Assembly: GCF_010983895.1 (NCBI RefSeq)
Contig: NZ_CP048836.1
Location: forward strand, 3,596,001-3,660,000
Length of the DNA: 64,000 nt
Source: Nitrogeniibacter mangrovi
GTDB taxonomy: Bacteria > Pseudomonadota > Gammaproteobacteria > Burkholderiales > Rhodocyclaceae
Direction of reading: 5' to 3'
The position numbers and the translations under genes are program-made. Below are positions 1-8,646 of this stretch, piece by piece (positions within the stretch are counted from its first letter, which is position 1; each line of letters opens with the position of its first letter). The notes under the pieces are model-generated. The model was not told where the DNA came from and did not search any database. It saw nothing but the letters and a program-made list of their open reading frames with translations.

Positions 1-1
1 G

Positions 2-814
2 ATGGTGCCCGAAGCGGGCACGAAGCCCCAGGCCGCGCGGCCGGCATCCGGTCAGGTCAGCCTGGTCGGCGCCGGCCCCGGCGATCCGGAGCTGCTCACG
101 CTGCGCGCCGCCCGGCTCATCAGCACCGCGGACGCCGTGGTCTACGACCATCTCGTGGGCGCCGACATCCTCGGCCTGATCCGCGACGACGCCGAACGCA
201 TCTACGTGGGCAAGGAAGCGGGCAACCACACCCTGCCGCAGGAACAGATCAACCAGCTGCTGGTGCGCCTCGCGCAGGCCGGCCGGCAGGTGGTGCGCCT
301 CAAGGGCGGCGACCCGTTCATCTTCGGGCGCGGCGGCGAGGAGATCGAGGAGCTGGTCGAGGCCGGCGTGGCCTTCGAGGTCGTCCCGGGCATCACCGCG
401 GCATCGGGCATTTCCGCCTATGCGGGTATCCCGCTCACCCACCGCGACCATGCCCAGTCCTGTACCTTCGCCACCGGCCACCTGAAAAACGGCACCGCCA
501 ATCTGGACTGGCGTTCGCTCGCCCGCCCCAACCAGACGGTGGTCATCTACATGGGGGTCGGCGCCCTGCCCGAGATCGCGCGCCAGCTGATCGCCCACGG
601 CGTGCCGGCCGACATGCCCGCCGCGGCGGTCCAGAACGGCACCCGCGCCGATCAGCAGACGGTCGTCGCCACACTCCAGAGCCTGCCCGCCGCCCTCAAG
701 GCGGCCGGACTCAAGCCGCCCTGCCTGCTGATCATCGGCACCGTCGTGACCCTGCACGAGCGGCTCGGCTGGTTCGAACAGGCGGCGTCGACCTCCATCG
801 GCGCCGCTGCCTGA
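2..814 (+). CDS. cobA: uroporphyrinogen-III C-methyltransferase (SUMT)
   Basis: This enzyme methylates uroporphyrinogen III at C2 and C7 with S-adenosylmethionine to give precorrin-2, the branch point to siroheme, cobalamin and heme d1. The SAM-binding glycine motif [11 protein letters not shown] is at residues 23-33, a [13 protein letters not shown] segment is near residue 105, and [10 protein letters not shown] is near residue 128. These are the family's hallmark motifs in the right order. The 270-residue length matches free-standing SUMT proteins, which have no CysG dehydrogenase half. The ATG at position 2 is the first possible start, so the true start could lie upstream of the window. 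Its place beside nos and nor genes suggests a supply of precorrin-2 for heme d1 or for nitrite/sulfite reductase cofactors, although no nirS is visible here. Confidence 0.93.
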   Translation: MVPEAGTKPQAARPASGQVSLVGAGPGDPELLTLRAARLISTADAVVYDHLVGADILGLIRDDAERIYVGKEAGNHTLPQEQINQLLVRLAQAGRQVVRLKGGDPFIFGRGGEEIEELVEAGVAFEVVPGITAASGISAYAGIPLTHRDHAQSCTFATGHLKNGTANLDWRSLARPNQTVVIYMGVGALPEIARQLIAHGVPADMPAAAVQNGTRADQQTVVATLQSLPAALKAAGLKPPCLLIIGTVVTLHERLGWFEQAASTSIGAAA

Positions 815-875
815 GCGTCGGAGCGTCGGAGCGCCGGCCACCGCGCAACCTCCCCCGCCATCGCGCGCCTCCCAC

Positions 876-889
876 TTGTCCCGCATCAA
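876..889 (+). promoter_or_regulatory. weak FNR/DNR-like box
   Basis: TTGTC-ccgc-ATCAA matches the TTGAT-N4-ATCAA consensus at 8 of 10 positions. It lies about 220 bp upstream of the cytochrome gene at 1110. The 815-1109 gap otherwise holds a small hairpin (1070-1087, GGGCACC/GGTGCCC) just before the cytochrome RBS. No reading frame in the gap is convincing. Confidence 0.3.
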
Positions 890-1109
890 GGCGCCCCGGC
901 CTCGATAAACCGAGGATGCAGGGGCCGTGGACTATCATGGCAATGATCGTCATCGCCGGCACGTGATGTGCCGCTCGATTGGCGACTCCGGTTCAGGCCC
1001 GGGTGGATGGCAATCGCCCTGGGCCGATCCGGCCGGCGGCACCGCCGCCGACATGTCGTTCATTTTGACGGGCACCCGCCGGTGCCCACCCAACCCATGG
1101 AGAGATCTC

Positions 1110-1565
1110 ATGCGCATGACCCTGATTCCGTCCTTGCTGCTCGTCGGACTGCTCGCCGCCTGCGGCAAGGAAGAAGCCCCGCCCGCACCGCCGGCCACGA
1201 AAGCGCCGGCCGCCGAAGCGCCTGCACCGAAAGCCGAAGCCCCCGCTCCGGCGCCCAAGGCAGAAGCCCCCGCACCCAAGGCGGAAGCGGCGGCACCGGC
1301 CGACATGGCATCTGCCGATGGCCAGAAGGTCTACAAGGCCACCTGTTTCCTCTGCCATGGCTCCGGCGCCGGTGGCGCACCGCTGTTCGGCAACGCCGCC
1401 GAATGGGAACCGCGCATCGCCCAGGGCAAGGACGTGCTGTACAAGCACGCCATGGAAGGCTTCACCGGCGAAAAAGGCATGATGCCGCCGCGCGGTGGCA
1501 ATCCGAAGCTCACCGACGAAGAGATCAAGGCGGCCGTGGATTACATGGTGTCCAACGCCAAGTAA
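1110..1565 (+). CDS. c-type cytochrome lipoprotein (c5-like)
   Basis: This is predicted to be a periplasmic monoheme cytochrome anchored by a lipid. The N-terminus is hydrophobic and ends in the lipobox LLAAC, so Cys19 should be acylated. It is followed by an Ala/Pro/Lys/Glu linker of about 45 residues made of repeated APKAEAPAP-type units. The heme motif CFLCH lies in the C-terminal 90 residues, followed by a likely axial Met in GMMPP and a terminal helix (DEEIKAAVDYMV) typical of c5-type cytochromes. The ATG at 1110 was chosen because GGAGAG lies just upstream and it starts the signal peptide; the frame is open further upstream but has no signal there. Facing the nos operon, it may carry electrons to NosZ or NorC, which is an inference. 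It ends at a strong hairpin terminator. Confidence 0.85.
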   Translation: MRMTLIPSLLLVGLLAACGKEEAPPAPPATKAPAAEAPAPKAEAPAPAPKAEAPAPKAEAAAPADMASADGQKVYKATCFLCHGSGAGGAPLFGNAAEWEPRIAQGKDVLYKHAMEGFTGEKGMMPPRGGNPKLTDEEIKAAVDYMVSNAK

Positions 1566-1596
1566 GACCGACGACGGGGTGTGCCCCCGTCGCCGC

Positions 1597-1638
1597 CCAT
1601 GAAAACGGGGAGGCCTCAGGGCCTCCCCGTTTTCATGG
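1597..1638. terminator. bidirectional terminator hairpin
   Basis: An 18-bp perfect stem (1597-1614 with 1621-1638) closes a six-base loop in which one more C-G pair can form. The AAAA/TTTT stretches are inside the stem. It sits between the convergent cytochrome gene and the last gene of the nos-side transcript, so it can serve both strands. Confidence 0.85.
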
Positions 1639-1652
1639 CGCCCCCCTGGCGC

Positions 1653-2009
1653 TCAGCCCGCGGCGAGCAGGGGGTCGGCCAGCAGCGCGTCGATCAGGGC
1701 GCGCAGGTTGTCCTTCGGGTCGGCGCCGCAGCGGGTGAGCGGGTCGGCGTGCACACCACCGTCGGCACCATGCAGGTGATTGGGCCGGGTGGCCAGGTCC
1801 GCATGGACAGGGGCGGTGTCGATCGCCAGTTGCCGGCCATCGACGCACCAGCCGAAGGCGTAGGCATCGGTGGCGGCATAGCGGACCTCCAGGCGCACGC
1901 CATTGGTCAGGCTCACGATCAGGGCGTCCTGCATGAGCTGCGGGGCGCCGTCCAGGCAGGGACCGAATTCGGTGGCGAGCCACTCGGCCAGTTCGAGGTG
2001 CAGGCTCAT
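1653..2009 (-). CDS. TumE-like (DUF6516-type) small protein
   Basis: This is a 118-residue protein. The central segment (RQLAIDTAPVHADLATRPNH then LHGADG) resembles the TumE family pattern of an aromatic/acidic strand, a D-x-APHH-like element, and N/H-H-L-H, ending in an amphipathic helix (DNLRALIDALLADPLL). TumE proteins are toxins of type II toxin-antitoxin pairs. The assignment here is by pattern only and is tentative. Its ATG overlaps the stop of the upstream 89-residue gene by one base (TGATG), indicating translational coupling. It is the last gene of the nos transcript before the terminator at 1597-1638. An alternative is a nos-associated accessory protein unrelated to toxins. Confidence 0.5.
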   Translation of the reverse strand: MSLHLELAEWLATEFGPCLDGAPQLMQDALIVSLTNGVRLEVRYAATDAYAFGWCVDGRQLAIDTAPVHADLATRPNHLHGADGGVHADPLTRCGADPKDNLRALIDALLADPLLAAG

Positions 2010-2278
2010 CAGCGACCGACCTCCTTCAGATTGCGCGCGAGTGCCTCGCGGATCGACTGGCGCGTCTCGTCGAGAATGCGCGCCGACAGGTAGTGTTCAT
2101 AGGCCGGGTGTTCGGCCACTTCGCCGGCCTCGATGCGCGCGAGCAGGCTGCCCACATCGGGCACCTGCCATTGTTCGAGCACCTTGTCGCGGTTGCAGCG
2201 CAGGTCGTACATCAGGCGTGAAAGCGATTCGATCTCGATCGCATCCTCGGGCGCCAGCCCGTTGAAAAAGCTGTCCAT
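2009..2278 (-). CDS. hypothetical protein, partner of TumE-like gene
   Basis: This is an 89-residue soluble, helix-rich protein with no signal peptide. It has acidic N-terminal (APEDAIEIESLSRLMYDL) and C-terminal (DETRQSIREALARNLKEV) helices. A GAGG ribosome-binding site lies a few bases before ATG 2278, and nosL ends only six bases upstream, so it is co-transcribed with nosL. It overlaps the next gene by one base. I do not recognise the family. No helix-turn-helix is obvious, so a classical DNA-binding antitoxin is not supported. Given the coupling it is probably the partner, possibly antitoxin, of the following TumE-like protein. Confidence 0.6.
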   Translation of the reverse strand: MDSFFNGLAPEDAIEIESLSRLMYDLRCNRDKVLEQWQVPDVGSLLARIEAGEVAEHPAYEHYLSARILDETRQSIREALARNLKEVGR

Positions 2279-2284
2279 GGTGCC

Positions 2285-2809
2285 TCACATCTTGTGGTCT
2301 TTGAGCACGCCGCCGTCGAGAACGACCTGATCCGGCGTGACCTCGTTGAATGTCGCGACCTTGCCGCCATGGGCCTTGGCGAAGGTGCGTGCGTCGGCCT
2401 CCTGGGCGAAGGCGGCGATGGTCGGACCCATCGATCCGCGCGCGTCCGAGCCCAGGACGTAGAACGCCTGGGTGGCGTCGATCCAGTGGCCGCGCGGCTT
2501 GTTCCAGTCGGCCTTGCCCATGTCCTGGACGAAGACCGCGCGCACGCGGCGTGCCTGCTCGGGCTGCAGGTAGACGTTGAACATCTCCACGGTGTCGCAG
2601 AAGAAGTCCGGCTCGGCGGCCCCGTCGTACAGGATCTGCGCCTTGGGTCCGGGGAAGTTGGCCAGCAGCATGCCATCGAGCACGCAGGTGGTGCCCGCGG
2701 TGATGTTCACCGGCACCGCCGGCACTTCGCCCGCCTGCTTGCCGCAGCCGGCGAGCAGGACGGTCGCCGCGAGCGCGGCCGCGGGCAGGAATCGGGGGGA
2801 AAAGATCAT
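2285..2809 (-). CDS. nosL: NosL copper chaperone lipoprotein
   Basis: NosL is an outer-membrane or periplasmic lipoprotein that binds Cu(I) and helps assemble the CuZ centre of nitrous oxide reductase. The 174-residue protein starts with a signal peptide ending in the lipobox LLAGC. The family region follows, with a Cys-containing TCVLDGMLLANFPGPKAQI segment and a DFFCDTVEMFNVYLQPE segment that holds conserved Cys and Met residues. A YVLGSDARGSMGPTIAAFA stretch matches the NosL C-terminal domain. ATG 2809 overlaps the nosY stop as ATGA. The frame extends further upstream, but that extension lies inside nosY and lacks a signal peptide. It is preceded by nosY and followed by the TumE-like pair. 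Confidence 0.93.
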   Translation of the reverse strand: MIFSPRFLPAAALAATVLLAGCGKQAGEVPAVPVNITAGTTCVLDGMLLANFPGPKAQILYDGAAEPDFFCDTVEMFNVYLQPEQARRVRAVFVQDMGKADWNKPRGHWIDATQAFYVLGSDARGSMGPTIAAFAQEADARTFAKAHGGKVATFNEVTPDQVVLDGGVLKDHKM

Positions 2810-3627
2810 CGACGGAATCTCCACGCGGCGACGCCCAGCGGCGCCACGATCCAAACACACATGAGCAGGCCCAGCGTCCACGGATTGGCCAGGGCCGAGG
2901 GGAACACGGTGGCCAGCCCGTAGAGGGTGTTGACCTCCTCGAGGCTGAAGATGTTGAGCACCCGGAACACGTCCGCCGGATTGGCCAGCATCAGCCAGGG
3001 GAAGATGTCGCCACCGTACTGGCCGCCGGTGGCCACCAGCGCACCGAGCAGCAGCAGGTCGAACACCAGCACGAAGAAGAACCACAAGGCGATGGCCAGG
3101 CCCGAGGCGCGGGTGCGGTCGGAGGCGAACACCGACACCATCACCGCCAGACTCAGGAAGGCCATGCCCAGCAGCACCGAACTGATCATGAAGCCGGCGT
3201 AATGATAGAGCGCGGGCAGATCGAGATGGGCCGAGAGCACCACCCCGACCACGCCGAAGCCGGCAATGGTGGAGAAGGCCAGCGCGCCGGACAGGCCGAA
3301 GAACTTGCCCAGCAGCAACTCCAGGCGGGTGATCGGCATGGACAGCAGCAGATCGAGCGAGCCGCGTTCGCGCTCGCCGACGATGGCATCGAAGCCCAGC
3401 ACCAGGGCGATGAGCGGAATCAGGTAGATCACCAGGCTGACCAGCGACGCGATGGTGACCTCGATCGAGCGGAAGCCCACCGCCCCCTGCTGGGCGCCGC
3501 CGGCGTAGGCGATGACCAGCGCGAAGACGGTGAACACCAGCGCCACCGCGAGCACCCAGCGGTTGCGGATCCGGTCCCAGAATTCCTTGCCGGCGATGGT
3601 GGCGATCTGGCGGGGTTCGAGGGTCAT
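2806..3627 (-). CDS. nosY: NosY ABC transporter permease
   Basis: NosY is the membrane component of the NosDFY complex, which delivers copper and/or sulfur to NosZ in the periplasm. The 273-residue protein has about six hydrophobic segments and the conserved cytoplasmic element GERERGSLDLLLSMPITR (near residue 86) typical of ABC-2 permeases that couple to the ATPase. The N-terminal TIAGKEFWDRIRNRW motif is characteristic of NosY. It lies 51 bp after nosF and overlaps nosL by four bases (ATGA), placing all three in one operon. Confidence 0.95.
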   Translation of the reverse strand: MTLEPRQIATIAGKEFWDRIRNRWVLAVALVFTVFALVIAYAGGAQQGAVGFRSIEVTIASLVSLVIYLIPLIALVLGFDAIVGERERGSLDLLLSMPITRLELLLGKFFGLSGALAFSTIAGFGVVGVVLSAHLDLPALYHYAGFMISSVLLGMAFLSLAVMVSVFASDRTRASGLAIALWFFFVLVFDLLLLGALVATGGQYGGDIFPWLMLANPADVFRVLNIFSLEEVNTLYGLATVFPSALANPWTLGLLMCVWIVAPLGVAAWRFRR

Positions 3628-3678
3628 TGCGGGGCCTCCGTCCGCCTTGCAGTCGGAAAAATCGCTTTCATGGTCCAG

Positions 3679-4677
3679 TCAATCCGAAAAACCAAAGAAC
3701 ACGTCCTCCAGCGAGGGTTCGCGCACGGTCAGATCCAGCACCCGGCTGCCGAGCGCGGCGAGCGCGGCGATCACCGCCATCTTGGCCTCGCGCTGGCACT
3801 GCACCGCGACATGGTCGCCGCGCGCCTCGATCGCGCTCACCGGCAGGTGACCGAGGGCGGCGCGCACGGCTTCGAAGTCCCAGTCGGCGACGCGCACCTC
3901 GAACCACAGCGGCAGGTCCATCTGCTCGCGCAGCGCCTGCACGGTGCCGGTGGCCTGCACGCGGCCCTTGGCCATGATCGCCAGGCGATCGACGCGCTCC
4001 TGGATCTCGGCGAGGATGTGCGAGGTGAGGATCATGGTCACGCCTTCGGCCTTAAGGCCGCGCAGCACGGCGTAGAAGTCGCGGATCGCTTCCGGGTCGA
4101 GACCGGAGGTGGGCTCGTCGAGGAACAGCAGCTGCGGGCGCCCCAGCAAGGCCTGGGCGAAGCCCAGCCGCTGGCGCATGCCCTTGGAGAACTCGCGCAC
4201 GCGCCGGCGCGCGGCGTGGCCGAGCCCGACCCGCTCCAGCAGCGCGGGCGCCTCGCTGGCGTCGGCACGCTTGAGCCGGGCGAAGAAATGCAGCGTCTCG
4301 AGCGCGGTGAGGTTGTCGTACAGGACCACGTTCTCGGGCAGGTAGCCGATCCGGCGACGCACCTCGCGGAAGTGGCGGCCGCTCACCGGCACGCCGTCGA
4401 TGCGGATCTCGCCCGCGGTGGGCGCGAGCAGGCCCAGCATCATCTTGAACATGGTGCTCTTGCCGGCGCCGTTGTGGCCGATGAGGCCGAACAGCTCGCC
4501 GCGGCCCACGCACAGGTCCACCCCATTGACCGCCTGCACCTTGCCGAAATGGCGGACCACGCCGCGCGCCTCGATCACGCCGGCCGGAACGGCGCCCCGG
4601 GCCTCGGCGCTGGCGGCCGGGGCGCTGGCGGGCGTCGCGGCGGCAGCTTCAAGGGGTCGTTTCAAAACGTTTTCCAA
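3679..4677 (-). CDS. nosF: NosF ABC transporter ATP-binding protein
   Basis: NosF is the cytoplasmic ATPase that powers NosY and acts with NosD in NosZ maturation. The Walker A motif is GHNGAGKST, the signature region is EFSKGMRQRLGFAQALL, and Walker B is LLFLDEPTSGLD, followed by a switch histidine in ILTSHILAEI. The 332-residue length includes an Ala-rich N-terminal extension of about 28 residues before the ATPase core. The best start is a TTG at 4677 preceded at good distance by GGAGAG; no ATG is available upstream of the core. The start overlaps the 3' end of nosD by 29 bases. The C-terminal domain of about 100 residues is the usual NosF-specific extension. Confidence 0.94.
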   Translation of the reverse strand: MENVLKRPLEAAAATPASAPAASAEARGAVPAGVIEARGVVRHFGKVQAVNGVDLCVGRGELFGLIGHNGAGKSTMFKMMLGLLAPTAGEIRIDGVPVSGRHFREVRRRIGYLPENVVLYDNLTALETLHFFARLKRADASEAPALLERVGLGHAARRRVREFSKGMRQRLGFAQALLGRPQLLFLDEPTSGLDPEAIRDFYAVLRGLKAEGVTMILTSHILAEIQERVDRLAIMAKGRVQATGTVQALREQMDLPLWFEVRVADWDFEAVRAALGHLPVSAIEARGDHVAVQCQREAKMAVIAALAALGSRVLDLTVREPSLEDVFFGFSD

Positions 4678-5920
4678 ACCAGTCTCTCCAGTCGGCGTGC
4701 GCGGGGGTCATGCGCGGCGAGCGATCCACCACGCTGGGCGCGCGCAGCAGCGGAAACTGCTGGGCGATCAGGCGCAGGCTCTGCACCGCCGGGCTCGCCA
4801 TGAGCAGGCGCATCATCGGGTAGCGCCAGGTCAGCCGGTCCACCATGTCGTTGGCCTCGTAGGGCACGTCGCCGCGCGCATCGCCGTTGCGGTCCCAGCC
4901 AAGATAGTTGCTCCAGTAGTTGCCTTCCTTGACGCCCCACAATTCATCGCGCGTATTGACGTATTTGACCTGGTCGTGATTGCCGATGAAGTCGTTGCCA
5001 TCGACCTCGTTGTGGTAGGAGCCGGCCCACAGGTGCACGCCGACATCGTTGTCCTGGATGAGGTTGCCGCGGATGGTGTTGTACTCGGCATCGTAGACGA
5101 AGAAGCCGCGGTGGTTGCCGGCGACCACGTTGTTCTCGATCACCGAGTCCTGGATCGTGCGCACCATGATGCCGACATCGGAATTGCCCCAGGCGCGGTT
5201 GTTCCGCACGATCTGGTTGCGCGTCATCATCAGCGCCAGGCCGTCGCGGTTGTGGTACGACTCGTTGTTCTCCCAGGTGTTGTAGTAGGAGTTCATGTAG
5301 TGCGTGCCGTAGCGCACGTCGTGGATCTTGTTGCCGCTGAACACCGCGTGATGCGAGACGTCCACATAGATGCCGTCGCGCACGAAGCTGATGTTGTTGC
5401 CGATGATGCGGGCATGTTGCGAGTTGTACAGCTCGATGCCGTTGCCGCGCTGGGCCGAGGGGTGATCGCGCTTGCCGGTGATGATGTTGTTTTCCACCAC
5501 CACGCCGGTGACGCTCTCGATCCACAGGCCGAACAGGGTGTAGCTGAAGGTGCAGTTGCGCACCGTGGCGAAATCGGCGCCGGGCTGGATGTAGACCCCG
5601 GCGTTCTGCGCGCCCAGGTCGTCGCCCGAGTCGGCGATGATGAAGCCGTCCACGGTCACATGCGGCGCGGTGATGCGGAGGGTGTCGCCGGACAGCCCGC
5701 CGGAGATCGTCGGATGATCGTCGCCGGTCAGCGTGAGCGGCTTGGCGATGCGCAGGTTTTCCACGTAGCGACCACCGAGCACACGCACCGTATCGCCCGG
5801 CGCGGCGCGGTCGATCGCGGCCTGGATCGATTCGCCCGGATGGACGCTCAGCTCGGCCGCCTGCAGGGGCGACAGGAACAGGGCAAGGGCGAACAAGGCG
5901 AAGCGATACATGACAGACAT
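4649..5920 (-). CDS. nosD: NosD periplasmic copper-site maturation protein
   Basis: NosD is a right-handed beta-helix protein in the periplasm that works with NosFY to build the copper-sulfide CuZ site of NosZ. The 423-residue protein has a Sec signal peptide (residues 1-21, ending SPLQA). It then shows many parallel-beta-helix turns with the pattern (I/V)xxNxI/V, for example NNIITG, NNISFVRDGIYV and NNVVAGNHRGFFVY. The C-terminal WRYPMMRLL segment matches the family. ATG 5920 is used; a second ATG at 5911 would also retain the signal. Neither has a strong RBS, which fits coupling to the gene ending 11 bp upstream. Confidence 0.95.
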   Translation of the reverse strand: MSVMYRFALFALALFLSPLQAAELSVHPGESIQAAIDRAAPGDTVRVLGGRYVENLRIAKPLTLTGDDHPTISGGLSGDTLRITAPHVTVDGFIIADSGDDLGAQNAGVYIQPGADFATVRNCTFSYTLFGLWIESVTGVVVENNIITGKRDHPSAQRGNGIELYNSQHARIIGNNISFVRDGIYVDVSHHAVFSGNKIHDVRYGTHYMNSYYNTWENNESYHNRDGLALMMTRNQIVRNNRAWGNSDVGIMVRTIQDSVIENNVVAGNHRGFFVYDAEYNTIRGNLIQDNDVGVHLWAGSYHNEVDGNDFIGNHDQVKYVNTRDELWGVKEGNYWSNYLGWDRNGDARGDVPYEANDMVDRLTWRYPMMRLLMASPAVQSLRLIAQQFPLLRAPSVVDRSPRMTPAHADWRDWFGKRFETTP

Positions 5921-5931
5921 CCCGGGGCGCG

Positions 5932-6360
5932 TCAGACGGTCACCAGACCCAGCGACTTGAGCGCGATGAACAGGCTGGCGCCGATGAGCAGGTTCTTGAA
6001 CCCAACATAGCAGATCATGTCCATGCGGCTGGCGCGACGGTAGCGCCGGCCCCACCACGGCCCTTCCTTGACATAGGGCTTGGCGCCCAGGCGCACGATC
6101 ACCTCGAACACGCTCCAGCCGAACCACCAGCCGATCAGGGCGCCGGCGGCCAGCTGGCCGAGCGCCGCGAGCACCCACACCACGGTGGCGGCGAGGCCGA
6201 GCGCCAGCCCTGCGCCCTGCAAGGCGCGGTGACGCTGGAAGCCGTGGCGGCTCCACGGCCACAGGTGGTCCCGGACTTCGACGACGAGCCACGGCAGCAG
6301 CCCGCCGGCGGCGGCATGATCCGGTTCGAAGGGATCGGTCGGCATTTTCGGATCGACCAT
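5932..6360 (-). CDS. nos-cluster membrane protein of unknown function
   Basis: This 142-residue protein lies between nosR and nosD. The N-terminal third is hydrophilic and Trp/His-rich (LVVEVRDHLWPWSRHGFQRH). Two hydrophobic segments follow (about residues 50-85) and a third near the C-terminus. Between them is a basic Tyr/Trp-rich loop (PYVKEGPWWGRRYRRASRMD). No metal-binding motif is evident. It starts three bases after the nosR stop and ends 11 bp before nosD, so it belongs to the operon. I do not recognise the family. By position it may help electron transfer to NosR or assembly of NosZ, which is an inference. Confidence 0.75.
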   Translation of the reverse strand: MVDPKMPTDPFEPDHAAAGGLLPWLVVEVRDHLWPWSRHGFQRHRALQGAGLALGLAATVVWVLAALGQLAAGALIGWWFGWSVFEVIVRLGAKPYVKEGPWWGRRYRRASRMDMICYVGFKNLLIGASLFIALKSLGLVTV

Positions 6361-6363
6361 GAT

Positions 6364-8565
6364 TCAGCTCCTCGGCGCCTTCGCGCTCACCGGTTGGATG
6401 GGGATGAAGTAGCCGTCCTTGCCGATCGGCGTGAGCGGCAGGCCGGCCTTGTGGCGACGGCGGCGCTCCTTGGCCAGCGGCGGGCAGCCGTGGTCGTCGT
6501 GATAGAGGATCATGCAGTCCATGCACAGCAGGCATTCACGCTGGTCGATGCGCCCGTCCTTGTCGATGGCCAGCGATCCGCAGCTCTTCGCGCAGGCCTT
6601 GCACGAATCGCACTCCTGTTTGCGCTTGAGCCCGAACCATCTGAAGGTGGTCGGCATCGCCAGCGCCGCGCCCAGCGGGCACAGGTACTTGCAGAAGGGC
6701 CGCTCGACGAAGATGGAGATGCCCAGCAGCGCCGAGGCGAACAGCGCATAGGGCCAGGTGCGGTGGGTGATGCCGACCAGGAAGGTGGTCTTGAACGGCT
6801 CCACCTCGGCCAGCTTCTCGGCCAGGCCCATGGAGAACATCGACACCGCCAGCAGGCCGAAGAAGATGGCGTACTTGGTCCACTTGAGCACGTCGTGCAC
6901 CCGCTTCGGCGGCACCCGCTGGAAGCGCTTGAGGCCGATCAGGCGGGCGGTCTTGTAGATCAGCTCGGTGAGCGAGCCGAACGGGCACAGCCAGCCGCAG
7001 AACAGGCCGCGCCCCCACACGAACACCGTGATGATGATGAAGATCCAGAAGATGAAGATGAACGGGTCGGTGAGGAACAGCTCCCACTTCCACTGGAACA
7101 GCAGCGAGTGGAACCAGGTGAGCACCTGGGTGATGGAGGGCTGGGCGAGCAGGCCGAAGCCGACGAAGCCGATCGACAGCACCCAGCCGGTGTATTTGAA
7201 GGCATTGACCGGCCACTTGTGCTTGTGGTCGGCGCGCCGCACCAGCCGGTCGCGATTGGCATACACGGTGGCCACCGCCACCAGCAGGGCGATGAAGGCG
7301 CCGATGCCGAGCTTGCGCTCCTTCCAGATGCGCAGCCAGGTGGGGTCGGGGCGCACCACCTCGGGCCGCCCGCCTTCGAGATAGGTGCCCGGCAGCCAGT
7401 ATTCGGCGTCGAAGTTGGCGAAGGTCTTGGCGCGGGTGGCCTTGTCGAGCTTGTTGCCGATGAACACGAACTTCCACGGGAAGGCGCCCGAGAAGGCGCC
7501 CTTGCCGCGGATGGTGAAGATGCCCGACTCGACGAAGGCCGGCGCCCCCTGGGCGGCGATGCCGTAGAGGTTCTGGTAGTCCAGATCGCGGAAGGTGAAG
7601 GTGTCGCGCCCCTGGCGCACCTGCACCCGGTCGTAGATGCCGCCGCGCACGAAGCCGGAGCCCTTGAAGGACTCGGTCCCGCCGGTGCGGATCACGAAGA
7701 TGGCGTGATCGTCCTCGCCGAGCCCGGCCATCAGACGCTCGTAGCCGTTCTTGCCGAGGATGGCACGGCCGATGTCGGGTTCGTTCAGGTAGCCGAACCA
7801 CAGATCGATGAAGGGCGTGCCGTTGTTCGGCAGGCCCACCTCGGAGGGCTTCACCGTCAGCTGCTGGACCGCGCCCTCGGCCACCAGCGTGGCCCAGTCC
7901 GGCGCGGTGCCGCGATCGACGAAGCGGGCCTGGGGCCGCACCGTGGGCTTGAGGATGCCCACCTGCTGGGCCACCGAGGTGCCCGAGGTGAGCATCACCT
8001 GGTTCTGCGCCACCACGGTCACGGTGGCGCCGGTGATCGCATCCAGGCCGACCACGTTCTCCTCCGGTCGCGAGGCGCCGATCTCGAGGTTGTCGCCGAC
8101 GAACTTGCCCACGTACTGGTTGTTGAAATCGATCAGCGCCGACTCGGGGATGCCCAGCAGCAGGATCGGCTCGGAGTGCTTGAGCACCTTCGCCCCGGTG
8201 AAGCGGCCATGGGTATCCATGCCGATCAGGGTCACGATGGGCTTGCCCGAATACCCCGGGGTGTCGGTCATGTCGGTGGACAGCATGACGTAGCCGAGCA
8301 GCTGCTTCCGTGCGCCGCTGCCCTTGTAGGCTTCCACATAGGGCGGCGTGCCGCGGCGCTCGGAAAAGCTGTCGGCGCCGGGGATCACGTCCTGGCACGG
8401 CGCGTAGTCGCACATGCGCGGCGCGCTCTCCAGTTCGGGGGCCAGATGGGCTTCGTAGGTGCCCGCCAGCGCGGGCAGGCCGGTGATCCCGAGCAGCAGC
8501 GTGAGCAGCCAGAGGCGGCATGCGGCAAGGAATCTCGTGGGTGCGCTTGGGTGTACTGGTTCCAT
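6364..8565 (-). CDS. nosR: NosR flavo-iron-sulfur regulator / electron donor for NosZ
   Basis: NosR is an integral-membrane flavoprotein with two polyferredoxin clusters, needed for nosZ expression and for electron supply to N2O reduction. The 733-residue protein has a signal-like first helix and a periplasmic FMN-binding domain with the threonine attachment motif DAITGATVT. About five membrane segments follow, with CxxxC(P) loops FCGWLCPFGS and CKYLCPLGA. At the C-terminus are two 4Fe-4S sets: CDSCKACAKSC and CLLCMDC. ATG 8565 is preferred over GTG 8568 because an AGGA lies at the right distance. It is separated from nosZ by a 146-bp gap containing hairpins and is likely transcribed both from nosZ read-through and locally. 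Confidence 0.96.
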   Translation of the reverse strand: MEPVHPSAPTRFLAACRLWLLTLLLGITGLPALAGTYEAHLAPELESAPRMCDYAPCQDVIPGADSFSERRGTPPYVEAYKGSGARKQLLGYVMLSTDMTDTPGYSGKPIVTLIGMDTHGRFTGAKVLKHSEPILLLGIPESALIDFNNQYVGKFVGDNLEIGASRPEENVVGLDAITGATVTVVAQNQVMLTSGTSVAQQVGILKPTVRPQARFVDRGTAPDWATLVAEGAVQQLTVKPSEVGLPNNGTPFIDLWFGYLNEPDIGRAILGKNGYERLMAGLGEDDHAIFVIRTGGTESFKGSGFVRGGIYDRVQVRQGRDTFTFRDLDYQNLYGIAAQGAPAFVESGIFTIRGKGAFSGAFPWKFVFIGNKLDKATRAKTFANFDAEYWLPGTYLEGGRPEVVRPDPTWLRIWKERKLGIGAFIALLVAVATVYANRDRLVRRADHKHKWPVNAFKYTGWVLSIGFVGFGLLAQPSITQVLTWFHSLLFQWKWELFLTDPFIFIFWIFIIITVFVWGRGLFCGWLCPFGSLTELIYKTARLIGLKRFQRVPPKRVHDVLKWTKYAIFFGLLAVSMFSMGLAEKLAEVEPFKTTFLVGITHRTWPYALFASALLGISIFVERPFCKYLCPLGAALAMPTTFRWFGLKRKQECDSCKACAKSCGSLAIDKDGRIDQRECLLCMDCMILYHDDHGCPPLAKERRRRHKAGLPLTPIGKDGYFIPIQPVSAKAPRS

Positions 8566-8646
8566 CACTTGATCCTAATAAACCCTTGGCGCGGCGTACT
8601 TGTCGCGCGTCAAGTGGGCCGGGACGCGCCGCCCCGGAAGCAACAA

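Noticed and set aside
3202-4803. Long open frame of 533 codons on the + strand
   Set aside because: It is antisense to nosY and nosF, has no recognisable domain, and arises from GC-rich third positions.
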